Of a stretch of DNA of 64,000 nucleotides, positions 1 to 11,078 are shown piece after piece. The translations under genes were made by a program, and so were the position numbers. Positions within the stretch are counted from its first letter, which is position 1; every line of letters starts with the position of its first letter. The stretch covers positions 11,889,837 to 11,953,836 of the forward strand of contig NC_087080.1 of NCBI RefSeq assembly GCF_026151205.1, given 5' to 3'. Under the pieces are notes generated by a model. The model was not told where the DNA came from. It saw nothing but the letters and a program-made list of their open reading frames with translations, and ran no database searches. The DNA is from Bolinopsis microptera. Lineage: Eukaryota > Ctenophora > Tentaculata > Lobata > Bolinopsidae.

Positions 1-1001
1 GCCATGGTCCTGTGTACTCTGCAATTTGTCTTTGAATTCTGTGTAGAGTAATCAAGGAGAGCAGTTTCCTAGTTCCATTCAGAAGGCAAAGAGGTCTAAG
101 GCTCTTTAGAGGTCCTTTTGGTTTCCCTGGCTTCTGAAGAGGGGTTAGAAACCCTTCCGTAAAAGAGGGTACATGCTCATGTACTTCGAATGATCGATTA
201 ATGAGACATGCATATTGCTGGAAGAATACAGGTGGTGCGTACTTCAGCAGCTCGTTAGGAATCTCATCAGGACCTACTGCTTTCCCATTTTTCAACTTTG
301 AAGCAGCATATTGGACTTCTAAGGAAGTTATAGGAGTATTCAGAGGACGTGGGAGTCCAGTGAAAGGTACCAAAGGAGGGTCTGAGCTGGTGTAGTGATT
401 TTTTAAACCACTCTCTAATGATACTTGCTTTCTCATCGTCACTTGCAACTAGCTGATTTTCAGAGTTGAAGACAGATATTGGCTCTGACTCTTTGTTGGC
501 AGCAAGAGCTCTGGTAGCCTCGAACATCCTCTTCGTGTCATCTGCAGCGTTGATGGTGTCAGCTAGTTGGTTGGCTAGAGCTGTCTCTAGCACTTTAAGA
601 CGTTTATTGATATCGTTCTTGAGTTTATTGATACGTTTTCTCAATACTGTCCTGTCTCTAACTGAATTGTCGTTCAGTTCTTGTAAAAGTTTGTGTCTCT
701 CATCAGACATATTACATACATGCTGATCTGATGAATGATGATGTCTTTGGGTTTTCTTCTTGACACCCACAGTGTTAGAGGCTGAAGACTTGATAGTTTC
801 AAACAGCTGTTCGAAACCTGTCTTAGTGTCAGCGGAAGGTGGAAGACTGTCAATTTGCTGAGTGACAGTTTGCTGGTACTGATCTTGTAGTTCCTTGTTA
901 CAAACCAGCGATGTCGTGTTGTACCTTTTAGCAGCTGATGTACTGTTTCGGTATAACTTAGTTTGCTGCCTCAGGTCTATGGTAGCTTTTACAATCTTAT
1001 G
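1..1001 (-). mobile_element. LINE-A, linker and start of reverse transcriptase (decayed)
   Basis: This is part of ORF2 of a non-LTR retrotransposon read on the minus strand and cut by the left window edge. Positions 1001 down to about 405 encode a charged linker (KATIDLRQQTKLYRN, then a Lys/Arg-rich helix and IIREWFK). From about 400 down to 1 the reverse transcriptase N-terminus follows in another frame (LEVQYAASKLKNGKAVGPDE, LINRSFEVHEHVPSF, LCLLNGTRKLLSLITLHRI). The change of frame falls at a run of six T at 399-404, so one inserted base explains it. The endonuclease half lies beyond two insertions, at 3328-3472 and 12663-13318. Bases 993-1001 are the left TSD copy of the Mutator-like insertion. 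The element is inactive. Recognition as LINE ORF2 is firm; the exact clade is not determined. Confidence 0.88.
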
Positions 1002-1570
1002 TAGGGCCTGTCGTGATATCATGGATCGCTTAGGTTCCACCAGGATCTGGTAGTCCTTATAATTCTGCGGCCTCTATGTTTTGTCATCTCGCACAACTCT
1101 TTAAGAATCTTGTGGATTTGGCATGTGAAAATTTGCAGCCTTCCAGACATTGATTGGGTTAACGAGGTGTCGTACGTCACCTCAAGATCGGGTGACAGGG
1201 GGCTGACCAGGCCAGAACCCAATTGATTGGGTCTTAGGTCACGTGATTATGAGCCTGAGGTCACGTGACTATGACGTCACCAGACCTTCCTCTCCGTTTC
1301 CCGCTCATTGGACCAGGTGAGCTTGCATGCATGTGAATGTGGGTGTAAGTATAGCTGTACTGTAGTTTATACCTAATTAAACCCCTATAGAAACCGAAAA
1401 TTTATTTTCTGGCAGAAAGCTAGAAATTTACCAAAATATCGTCATTGTTTTAAATTTATTTTGATGACCATTCCTGACCTAAAATCGCACGAGAAATCGA
1501 TTAAACTTGGTTTCAGAACTCAACAATGCTTCCTTATGTCTTAAAATCCATGTTTTACCAATACAATCAA
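1002..1570 (+). repeat. Left long terminal inverted repeat of the MULE-type element
   Basis: Matches the reverse complement of 2750-3318 almost base for base by eye. Both arms contain the same spurious 67-codon reading frame (minus 1019-1222, plus 3098-3301), which simply reflects the repeat. Each arm carries two TCACGTGA-type sites and a TGACGTCA-type site about 250 bp from the tip. Confidence 0.9.
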
Positions 1571-2194
1571 CATCTCGATCATGTAGTTAAACTTATTACT
1601 TAACGGATTCAAGTATAGTTACGCGGTAGACAAACTAAAAGAAGGTAATATTTGGAACAAATATTTTACGAGTATCACCCGTTAAATAAACTTATATTAT
1701 GTATAAAAACCTTGTGTTATGTGGCAGTTGTATTGCAATTTGTGCAATTTCAGTTGGGCAGCCTTTTTTAAGTGTCTGTTATTTCAATTTTCGTAATTAA
1801 TCTGGAAGTATTATCGGCATCTTTTCACACATATATGACTACTAGCACATACACAGTGGCCAATAAGCTGTACACAGCAGGGTTTCAGCGTAATAATCGA
1901 TCTTTTAGAATGTTCTAGTTTGAGTGTAGAATAGCCATTAGAGCTGAGTGTAAGATTAGGTAGGATTAGTGTATAGCTTTTGGATGGTTTTGCGGAGTAA
2001 GACACGCGTTAGTAGGGTGCATTAGTTAACAATATGTGGCCAATTGCAACAGCTTATTCTACTGATAGAATATATCGACCAATGGCAGCAGTTTTAATCA
2101 AGATTACGCTAAAAAGGGCTGCTAAATCACGCAAGAAATGCAAGCATTATTTTAATCGTTACATTTTCAATTCGTTACAATTTTCCATTCAAAA

Positions 2195-2754
2195 ATGAAG
2201 TTTTCCTCCCTTATTGGAGAGCCTCTTGAGTTACCTCAAACGATTCCTTCGACTAGGAGAGTGCTTCAATTATTACTTCTTAGAAGTGACCAGCAACCGA
2301 AGGTACAGATTAACAGAATTCTGACCTTGGTGGCTGAGGAACTTGTTCAATTTTATGCTGAATCGGAATTATTGATATCTCTTAACAGTAAAGCCAACAT
2401 CTTCAAGTATGTAGTTTCAATTTCCCTTGTAAATATTGTCGCTGAATATATGATCAAGCTATTAGATATATTATTACTTGCAACTTTACACGTGAATTTT
2501 TTATTCTTTTTGTTACAATTCGTTCGATATCCGTAGATTAAGACAGAAGTTGAGGGAGCGAGTGTGAGCATAGAACACGTATCAGCAAATTACGGACTTT
2601 GTTTGTTTATGATGTAACACTTATTTCGGAGGTTTTTATTCATTCATCTTTTACTTTTAGAAAACTGAAGAAACTTCATGCAACCATGAAGAAGATCCGT
2701 AACTGTAAAGTCAACAATACACCGTACGCCGACTTCCAGGATGAATTGAACTGA
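2195..2754 (+). CDS. Small two-exon ORF carried inside the MULE-type element
   Basis: Exon 1 (2195-2406) starts at an ATG. A GTATGT donor at 2407 pairs with a pyrimidine-rich TTTTAG acceptor ending at 2660, and exon 2 (2661-2754) keeps the frame to a TGA. The predicted product is 101 residues: a Pro/Leu-containing N-terminus (LELPQTIPSTRRVLQLLL), a helical middle (ILTLVAEELVQFYAESELL) and a basic helix (KKLKKLHATMKKIRN). I do not recognise a domain with confidence. It resembles, from memory only, short helical N-terminal regions of element-borne proteins in invertebrate genomes. The stop codon lies at the inner edge of the right TIR, so it may be a truncated captured or element-derived gene. 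The splice prediction is inference. Confidence 0.4.
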
Positions 2755-3318
2755 TGTATTGATAAAACATGGATTTTAAGACATAAGGAAGCATTGTTGA
2801 GTTCTGAAACCAAGTTTAATCGATTTCTCGTGCGATTTTAGGTCAGGAATGGTCATCAAAATAAATTTAAAACAATGACGATATTTTGGTAAATTTCTAG
2901 CTTTCTGCCAGAAAATAAATTTTCGGTTTCTATAGGGGTTTAATTAGGTATAAACTACAGTACAGCTATACTTACACCCACATTCACATGCATGCAAGCT
3001 CACCTGGTCCAATGAGCGGGAAACGGAGAGGAAGGTCTGGTGACGTCATAGTCACGTGACCTCAGGCTCATAATCACGTGACCTAAGACCCAATCAATTG
3101 GGTTCTGGCCTGGTCAGCCCCCTGTCACCCGATCTTGAGGTGACGTACGACACCTCGTTAACCCAATCAATGTCTGGAAGGCTGCAAATTTTCACATGCC
3201 AAATCCACGAGATTCTTAAAGAGTTGTGCGAGATGACAAAACATAGAGGCCGCAGAATTATGAGGACTACCAGATCCTGGTGGAACCTAAGCGATCCATG
3301 ATATCACGACAGGCCCTA
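2750..3318 (-). repeat. Right long terminal inverted repeat of the MULE-type element
   Basis: Reverse-complement partner of 1002-1570. It ends in GACAGGCCCTA directly before the second TSD copy at 3319-3327. The inner boundary is approximate, because similarity fades around 2745-2760, next to the stop codon of the internal ORF. Confidence 0.9.
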
Positions 3319-3327
3319 AATCTTATG

Positions 3328-3472
3328 ATCAGAATGTAGTTTAGCTCCTGCATAGGCCCTTGCATCATTGAGAAAAACAGTGCTGCGTGACCGGCATAAA
3401 ACATAATCAATCTGAGAAAAATAAGGGCGACTTCTTTTGGTCTTCTTGTCTTTCACCCAACCAGTTCTTGTT
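3328..3472 (-). mobile_element. LINE-A, endonuclease C-terminal fragment between two insertions
   Basis: On the minus strand these 145 bases read in one frame as the end of an apurinic-type endonuclease: GWVKDKKTKRSRPYFSQIDY, VLCRSRSTVFLNDARAYAGA, KLHSD, which runs on across the MULE TSD to HKIVKATID. The QIDY and SDH motifs are the conserved end of the exonuclease-endonuclease-phosphatase fold of LINE ORF2. It joins 1-1001 on one side and 12663-13318 on the other once the MULE-type element and LINE-B are removed. It is a third piece of the same retrotransposon, not a gene of its own. Confidence 0.85.
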
Positions 3473-3866
3473 GTTATTAAATAGAAAACTTATATATTTT
3501 AACAGTTTGATTCGACGTAGGCTGCTCCCGTCCAATTTTGGTGTCAGTTATGTGGATGGATTTGATGAGTTCTGTGATAGAGATGGTCTACTTGACCGCT
3601 CTCTCTCTCGCGACCTCAACAAACACCAAAAACCAGACTTCCTTCACCTCAACTGGAGGGGACTAGCAAAGTTAGGTCAATTTATTCGTAACACTGTTCT
3701 TCTCAGGATTAACGGTGGTATCGACAAAAGGAAGAGGAGGTCCACAAAGGTAGACAGTAGATCCTTCAGGGATGTGACTGCTGGAAGAGAAACTGGTCCT
3801 GTTGTTCCTGCTGCTGCTAGTCAGGGTCACGTGGATGGCTACCAACCACATGACTCCCCTCATTAA
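3473..3866 (+). pseudogene. LINE-B ORF1, 3' end only (esterase-like tail)
   Basis: The open frame from 3473 to the stop at 3864-3866 reads through YVDGFDEFCDRDGLLDRSL and PDFLHLNWRGLAKLGQFI. The D-x-x-H-x-N...G arrangement matches the catalytic Asp/His block at the C-terminus of SGNH-hydrolase (esterase) domains found in ORF1 of CR1-like LINEs. The N-terminal part, with the nucleophilic Ser, is absent because the element is 5'-truncated. The frame seems to begin upstream at 3387, but that part is LINE-A sequence. It overlaps the start of ORF2 by 32 bp, as in compact two-ORF LINEs. Confidence 0.65.
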
Positions 3867-5627
3867 GGAGGTATGTCTTGTCTGTTCTAAGAACATAGTC
3901 ATCGGCCAAACAATAGTTGAATGTTTCCACTGTGACTGCATAATGCACCATAAATGCTATCGCAAATCCAATACAAATAGCCAATCTAATGAGTTTTACT
4001 GTACTCGTTGTATCCATTTAGACAAGGTTAAATACAACCCATTTAAACTACTCACTGACAATGACAACGACGACAACAACCTAGACGAATACACAACCAA
4101 AATCTCGAATACTTTAAATAATTGTAACTCATACACTGCATCTGACCTTACCAATATTCTCTGCAACCAAGTAAAGAAACAATCATCTATTCTCTTTCAA
4201 AATATTGATGGAAATAAATCAAATTTTGACAACCTTGCCATTGAAACCTGTAGGTACAAAACAAAATTCTCCGTAATAGGCCTAGCTGAAACCAACACTG
4301 GGAAAGAATTAAGCAACCTATTTCAGCTCGACGGTTATAATAGTTACTATCAGGACACAGCACCTAACAAACAAAAGGGCACTGGAGTAGCCCTTTATGT
4401 TGACGATAGATTAAATGCTACAGTAATTGAAAATATATCACAAGTCACAGAAAATCTAGAAATACTTGTCTTATCATTAAGTAACGAAGATCAACCTGTT
4501 AATGTAGGTGTTTTGTATCGTCCACCAAGTGGCTGTATTTCCCAAGCTCTAGTTGAACTTTCTAACCTTCTTGATCACATGCCGAAGTTTAGTTATCTAG
4601 CTGGAGACTTTAATATCGATCTTCATGATAAAGATAACAAAAATGTACAAAAATATGAAGAAATATTGTTCAGTAAAGGATTTTGTCCGTTAATATCTAT
4701 TGCTACTCACGAAAAACCAGGCTGTAAAGCATCTTGCATAGACAACATAATTACCAACGACATTGAGAATGTTATTACTTCAGGCACCCTAAAAGAACGA
4801 ATAACTCACCACTCGCCTATTTTTAACATATTTAACTGGAATGTTGAAGTCAACTCTGGAAAAACTTCTATTAAACAGTATTACGATTTCTGTCAATCAA
4901 ATGTTAACGGCTTCCTAGTGGATCTTGAAGATGAGCTTAAAACTAAAATAATCCATAACTTTACTGAATTCCATGACACTTACAAAAACTGCATCGAAAA
5001 ATCGTTTAAACTAGAAACCCCGAAAACCTCTAAGAGAACTGTTAAGGTTAACCCTTGGATAACTCCCGGTCTCATTTGCTCAATTAATAATCAGCATAAA
5101 CTGTACGAAAATTGGGTTGAGATAAGAAATAGAAAATGTAAACTCGGGGAAACTGATAACAAGGGCGGGATTTGCCAGTGCCCTGAATGCTCACTAAAAC
5201 GTAGTCGCTACCTTATCTACAAAGAATACAGAAAAGTCCTAAAGAAAACACGTCAAACAGTGAAAACAGATTACTTCTCTGGTAAATTTGCAGAAAATAG
5301 CGGGAATAGTAAAAAGACCTGGGAACTAATTAATAGTATAAGAGGAAAACGGCGGCGTGAAATAAAGCCGCTGTTCACCATAGACAACGTTAAGATAACG
5401 AACAGGAGGATCATAGCAAACGAATTCAATAAGTATTTCGTATCATTGGCCTCTGACCTAAATACTGCTTACAATGAACTTGGTCAAATGAACATAAACA
5501 ATCTACCTAGTTTCTATGACTATTTACCGCTCTCAAACACCTCCAGCATTTACATGCATGACTGCACAACAGACGAGGTTAGCAAAATCATATCTGAACT
5601 TAAGAACGGTAAGGCAAGTGATATTCC
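3835..5627 (+). pseudogene. LINE-B ORF2, N-terminal part: PHD-like finger, endonuclease, start of reverse transcriptase
   Basis: The first ATG in the frame is at 3835; the open frame extends back to 3802. Residues about 12-60 form a PHD-like zinc finger (CLVCSK, ECFHCDC, HHKCY, FYCTRC). An apurinic-type endonuclease follows (NIDGNKSNFDNL, GLAETN, GDFNIDL, THHSPIF) and then a Lys-rich linker. The frame enters the reverse transcriptase at LKNGKASDIP and is broken there by the DNA transposon at 5628. Codons continue exactly at 9503 (IHVVK), counting one copy of the 8-bp TSD, so this half and 9495-11078 are one former ORF. The apparent end at 5649 is transposon sequence. Confidence 0.9.
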
Positions 5628-8600
5628 CCCATATCCAAAAAATTTTTAATTTCCTACATTCTCAATTTTTTCGTTTTCTGTGGCCCGCTCGCTTCGCTCG
5701 CATAAAATGTCTTTGTATTCGCGTGGTTCAAAGATTTTTCATGGCGGATTCCAGATTCTCAATTTTACTTTTTTAGGGCCCGGAATGCTTTTTAATAGAT
5801 AATCCTAGGTTACTTTTGGGGGCGAAGCCCCCGAAAATTTTGGAAATTTAAACTAGATTTGGCCTCTGGAACGAATCTGACAATGGAGAACGATTTTAGC
5901 ATACTATTTTCTGATTTCAATTTTTATTGGGATAAATTGTCTGGATTCTAGAATCCCTAAACACTTGGCTTAACTAAAGCACGAAATAGGAGACAGCATG
6001 AAGAATCAAGAGTTTATAATTTTGGCAAAAATGTTTTCTCATCTACTACCATCACTTTCTGCTTTCAAGCTATAAACTAATACAGGGTTAAGGGAATTTG
6101 GAGAAGGAAGCAAGTAAGCGACCAAATATTCAAGAAACAAGGAATTTAAATTTCCAAAAATATAATAATGACTATTAGTATTTACTATTTAAATAAGATA
6201 GGAAACGCAACAAAGAATGCTTATGCATTATGCATGTTTAGACGTATTACATCAACTCATAATACTATATAATGTTCTTTGAACTCCTGACATAAAGTTA
6301 TTACAATTGCATTGATGACCGTTCACAACATTACATGATTGATAATGCTATTATCAAAACTGGAATGGTAGTCTATATTGGGATTTGCAGAAGTTTTCTA
6401 TAGCCGCCCCCATCCCCCCATGGGTGGTTTTTAGAAAAGAGTGGTTTTTTGCAATTCTCGTAGCAACCCGTTGAACAAGCTTTTCACCCTCAGCAGAACA
6501 TGGTGATGGGGCCATCAGCCTAATCTGGTCTGGAGTCGCCACATAATCGATAACTTGTTATTTTATTTAGATTAAAAACAATTTGAACGTACATGAGCAC
6601 ATCTGAACTGGTTCTCAGTGAGTTCTCATTGAGTCCAGACCCTGTATTTTCTGCACTCAAGTCAATGTTTGACGTTACTTTAGTTGTATCACGTGCTTTC
6701 TGAAAACTGCTACATGCGATGTTTTAACGATAAATACGGGGTTGTAAATTTTGCTCATACTTAAAGCTTTTGATCAGTTTTATAAATTCTGAGTCAAGAT
6801 CAATCCAAGATATGTATATTTAGCAAAGTGATACCTAACTAGGATCAGGAGCATGTAAAGATAATTAATGCAAAAATGATTTCCACCCGATTAATGTCTT
6901 AATGTGATAGCTACCTCAACTAAGGTTGATTCGGTATGAATTCATAGGGCTGATGCCCTGGGTGACACCTCTTAAAATGAACTTTTAGATTATCGGCTCG
7001 AGTACAAACTTCTTTGCATATACCGCATTAGACCTCGGATTTAGACTTGAACTTTGGACGATTCATGATTAATAGGAAGTTCAACAACCCAATGTAAGCA
7101 ACAAAAGCAAGCGGGCAGAGCGACTAATTAAAAAACTAGAAAAAGTCCAATTCTCACGCCCATTCTAGCATCATCGTACAGATTAGTTAAAACGCCCTGT
7201 TTTTCTGATAGCATCTCATTAAGTAACCACGTGGTATAGCAACTAGCCAAGCAAACCTCTCCAAATAACCACGTGGTATGGCAACTAGCCAAGCAAACCT
7301 CTCCAAATAACCACGTGGTATGGCAACTAGCCAAGCAAACCTCTCCAAATAACCACGTGGTATGGCAACTAGCCAAGCAAACCTCTCCAAATAACCACGT
7401 GGTATGGCAACTAGCCAAGCAAACCTCTCCAAATAACCACGTGGTATGGCAACTAGCCAAGCAAACCTCTCCAAATAACCACGTGGTATGGCAACTAGCC
7501 AAGCAAACCTCTCCAAATAACCACGTGGTATGGCAACTAGCCAAGCAAACCTCTCCAAATAACCACGTGGTATGGCAACTAGCCAAGCAAACCTCTCCAA
7601 ATAACCACGTGGTATGGCAACTAGCCAAGCAAACCTCTCCAAATAACCACGTGGTATGGCAACTAGCCAAGCAAACCTCTCCAAATAACCACGTGGTATG
7701 GCAACTAGCCAAGCAAACCTCTCCAAATAACCACGTGGTATGGCAACTAGCCAAGCAAACCTCTCCAAATAACCACGTGGTATGGCAACTAGCCAAGCAA
7801 ACCTCTCCAAATAACCACGTGGTATGGCAACTAGCCAAGCAAACCTCTCCAAATAACCACGTGGTATAGCAACTAGCCAAGCAAACCTCTCCAAATAACC
7901 ACGTGGTATGGCAACTAGCCAAGCAAACCTCTCCAAATAACCACGTGGTATGGCAACTAGCCAAGCAAACCTCTCCAAATAACCACGTGGTATGGCAACT
8001 AGCCAAGCAAACCTCTCCAAATAACCACGTGGTATGGCAACTAGCCAAGCAATCCTCTCCAAATAACCACGTGGTATGGCAACTAGCCAAGCAAACCTCT
8101 CCAAATAACCACGTGGTATGGCAACTAGCCAAGCAAACCTCTCCAAATAACCACGTGGTATAGCAACTAGCCAAGCAAACCTCTCCAAATAACCACGTGG
8201 TATGGCAACTAGCCAAGCAAACCTCTCCAAATAACCACGTGGTATGGCAACTAGCCAAGCAAACCTCTCCAAATAACCACGTGGTATGGCAACTAGCCAA
8301 GCAAACCTCTCCAAATAACCACGTGGTATGGCAACTAGCCAAGCAAACCTCTCCAAATAACCACGTGGTATAGCAACTAGCCAAGCAAACCTCTCCAAAT
8401 AACCACGTGGTATGGCAACTAGCCAAGCAAACCTCTCCAAATAACCACGTGGTATGGCAACTAGCCAAGCAAACCTCTCCAAATAACCACGTGGTATAGC
8501 AACTAGCCAAGCAAACCTCTCCAAATAACCACGTGGTATGGCAACTAGCCAAGCAAACCTCTCCAAATAACCACGTGGTATGGCAACTAGCCAAGCAAAC

Positions 8601-9494
8601 CTCTCCAAATAACCACGTGGTATGGCAACTAGCCAAGCAAACCTCTCCAAATAACCACGTGGTATGGCAACTAGCCAAGCAAACCTCTCCAAATAACCAC
8701 GTGGTATGGCAACTAGCCAAGCAAACCTCTCCAAATAACCACGTGGTATGGCAACTAGCCAAGCAAACCTCTCCAAATAACCACGTGGTTAGTCAGCCAG
8801 CTGTGTATCATGACCCCACGTGTAATGGTCCTTCTCCACTGCTCACTAAAACCCTTCCTAACCCAGGTTCTTACTTTTATCAGTGTTCTTCATTGTAGTA
8901 ACCTCCACCACGCATCAATACTGTGCTCTGATTGGCTGATATTAGCCACATGACACCAATACTGCAATGTGATTGGCTGTTTAAAGTCACGTGATATTTT
9001 CTCACGCCACACGAATTTGGGCTGGGTGTGTGCAGTGTGATACACACATTGAAGACGTGATGTGTATATGCTACTGCTTGCCAATACAGATATCGGGTGA
9101 CACTGTAGACATATCCGGTTTTATAGACTAGATAAGTAGATAGTAAAATGTTAATAAAGTAATAATGACAACTATTTATGTCGTGTACATGAAAATGCCC
9201 CAATAATTAGCATCTGGTTAGTGGTTACTTGAAGCACAGATTTTGTAGCTAATAGCAACAAACTTTGGTCTGTGAAACGAAATTTGATAGACTGGATCAG
9301 TGGATCCCTGACTGAGGACATTTAAATAACGGTCCAGCAACTTTTAGTCTGCTCTTTCACTTAAATTCCTACTGAAATATTATCGAAAATTCTCAGAGTT
9401 GGCTCTCGAATTTCCTACTTTTTGTCAAAAATTTCCTACTTTTAAAAATTTCCTACATTCTTAGAATGCGAGAATGCGGGTTTTTGGATATGGG
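5628..9494. mobile_element. 3.87-kb non-autonomous TIR transposon carrying a 42-bp minisatellite, 8-bp TSD
   Basis: The ends are a perfect 14-bp inverted repeat, CCCATATCCAAAAA (5628-5641) and its complement (9481-9494). The same 8 bases, GATATTCC, flank it at 5620-5627 and 9495-9502. The subterminal motif ATTTCCTAC occurs once near the left end and several times near the right end, as expected of transposase-binding repeats. No transposase reading frame is visible. The interior holds AT-rich filler (about 5.7-7.2 kb), a 37-unit minisatellite (7227-8788) and a segment with two ATTGG sites and a TCACGTGA. It inserted into the LINE-B reverse transcriptase. The 8-bp TSD fits hAT, P or Zisupton-type mechanisms, but the CCC terminus is not diagnostic and the superfamily is left open. 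Confidence 0.88.
7227..8788. repeat. 42-bp minisatellite, 37 full units
   Basis: Each unit is 42 bp and begins with the perfect palindrome CCACGTGG. Counting from the first palindrome (7227) to the last (8781) gives exactly 37 periods. Units are nearly identical; the visible variants are a G/A change (TATGGC or TATAGC) in a handful of units and one A/T change at about 8052. Because 42 is divisible by 3 and the unit lacks stops in several frames, long reading frames appear on both strands (14-residue repeats such as WQLAKQTSPNNHVV). These are consequences of the repeat, not genes. It lies wholly within the 5628-9494 element. Confidence 0.97.
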
Positions 9495-11078
9495 GATATT
9501 CCTATTCATGTTGTAAAACAGTCCTCAAAAATAGTCACTCCTCTACTTACTGTACTGTACAATGAATGTATGAAAGATGGCATATTCCCTGATGACCTTA
9601 AGATTGGAAGGATTAGTCCAATTTACAAGAAAGATAACCAGGAACTCCTTGAAAATTATAGACCTGTGTCGACACTTGCAGTATTTGGTAAAATATTTGA
9701 AAAAATTATATTCAACAGATTATATAGCTTCTTTCATTCACAGAATTCCTTGTATGAAAACCAGTACGGATTCCGTAAAAATCATTCGACTAGTTATGCT
9801 TTAAATTACTCAGTTAACCACATAGAATCACGTCTCAAGAAAAAACAACACGTACTTGGAATATTTATTGATCTTAGCAAAGCTTTTGATACAATCTCAC
9901 ATGAAAAGTTACTGCATAAGTTAGAAAATTATGGGATCCGTGGAAATGCAAACAACCTTATAGCAAGTTACCTGTCGAATAGATACCAGTATGTCTCAGT
10001 ATTAGGTGAAGACTCTGAGAAACTGCCCGTTGTCTACGGAGTGCCCCAAGGGTCCTGTTTAGGTCCCCTGCTGTTTATCATCTACATAAATGACATCCGA
10101 AACTCATCAATTATAGGAACGTTTATACTATTTGCCGATGACACTAACATATTTATTGAAGAAACATGTGTCAGAAGACTGTACGAAAAGGGAAATGAAG
10201 TTTTAGCATCTGTTTATAAGTATATGAAACTAAACTTATTACATATTAACATTAAGAAATGCTGTTTTATCCACTTTAGACCGTCACGTGCCAAAGAGGA
10301 AGTAGAAAATGACGAGAACATATTAACTTTGAACAATGTTGTCATTAAAAAAGTCCAAGAAGCTAAATTTCTAGGTGTCATTATCGATGATCAACTTAAT
10401 TGGAAAACTCACACACGGTCACTTAACTCAAAACTTAAATGTGAAGTAGGTAAGTTATGCAGAATACGACACATTGTCCCTAAACAGTATTATAAGGATT
10501 TATACCATACTTTATTCGAATCACATTTGGGATTTGGAATATCTGTATGAGGTGGTATTAGCAACAACCGACTCGAACCTCTCTTTAAAACACAGAAAAA
10601 GTGTATAAGAATTCTATTTGGGGATAAAGAAGCTTACTTAGAAAAATTTAGAACTTGTGCCCGGACACGACCATTTGGTGAGCAAAGACTAGGTGTGGAC
10701 TTTTACAAAAAAGAACACTCTAAGCCCTTGTTTAAGAATCAGAAATTGTTAACTGTTCACAACCTGTATAAGTACACTTGTCTCTTAGAACTATTCAAAA
10801 TTAATAAGTTAGAGGAACCATTATCACTGTACTCATCATTTAACAGGTCACCACGACGAGAGGATTATTTCATCACATCACAACCATCCTCACAATTCAT
10901 CTACCAATCATCCTACATGTGGAACAGCTGTCGACAAACATCAAGTAAGATAAGTTTTAATACTCCGACAAACGGGTTTAAGAATACATTGAAAATTGCT
11001 TTACAAGAATTGCAATTCAAGCATGATACACTTGATTGGTGTGAGCTTAATTTTGCCACGAATAAGCTCAAGTTTTGA
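9495..11078 (+). pseudogene. LINE-B ORF2, reverse transcriptase and C-terminal part, with one nonsense codon
   Basis: This continues the ORF2 frame after the transposon. Reverse transcriptase motifs are in order: PIYKKDNQELLENYRPVS, FGKIFEKIIFNRL, FIDLSKAFDTISHEKLL, GVPQGSCLGPLLFIIYINDI and the catalytic FADD in FADDTNIF. At 10548-10550 a TGA interrupts GISV-stop-GG, where LINE proteins of this group have Trp, so TGG to TGA is the likely change. The same frame then stays open to 11078 and ends with a C-terminal block containing WNSCRQ and FKNTLK. The element therefore carries few disabling lesions apart from the 5' truncation, the transposon insertion and this codon. The apparent start at 9474 lies in transposon sequence. 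Confidence 0.92.

Larger units (their letters stand above)
1002..3318. mobile_element. Mutator-like (MULE-type) DNA transposon, non-autonomous, with long TIRs and 9-bp TSD
   Basis: A 2317-bp element whose ends are exact inverted repeats starting TAGGGCCTGTCGTGATATCA. It is flanked on both sides by the same 9 bases, AATCTTATG (993-1001 and 3319-3327). The inverted repeats run about 570 bp inward with few mismatches. Long TIRs with a 9-bp TSD are the hallmark of TIR-type Mutator-like elements; Merlin-type elements also make 8-9-bp TSDs and are the alternative. No transposase is recognisable between the arms, only a small two-exon ORF (2195-2754), so it would need a transposase in trans. It sits inside LINE-A: joining the flanks at the TSD restores the endonuclease reading ...LHSDHKIVKATIDL... 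without a break. Confidence 0.87.

Noticed and set aside
1019-3301. Two near-identical 67-codon frames (minus 1019-1222, plus 3098-3301)
   Set aside because: They lie in the two long TIRs of the MULE-type element and are explained by the inverted repeat.
7227-8788. Superficial resemblance to a CRISPR array
   Set aside because: The whole 42-bp period is conserved, with no unique spacers, and the context is a eukaryotic transposon.
7128-8898. Long repetitive reading frames on both strands (up to 544 codons)
   Set aside because: They are forced by a stop-free 42-bp unit divisible by three, occur in several frames at once, and lie in a transposon array.
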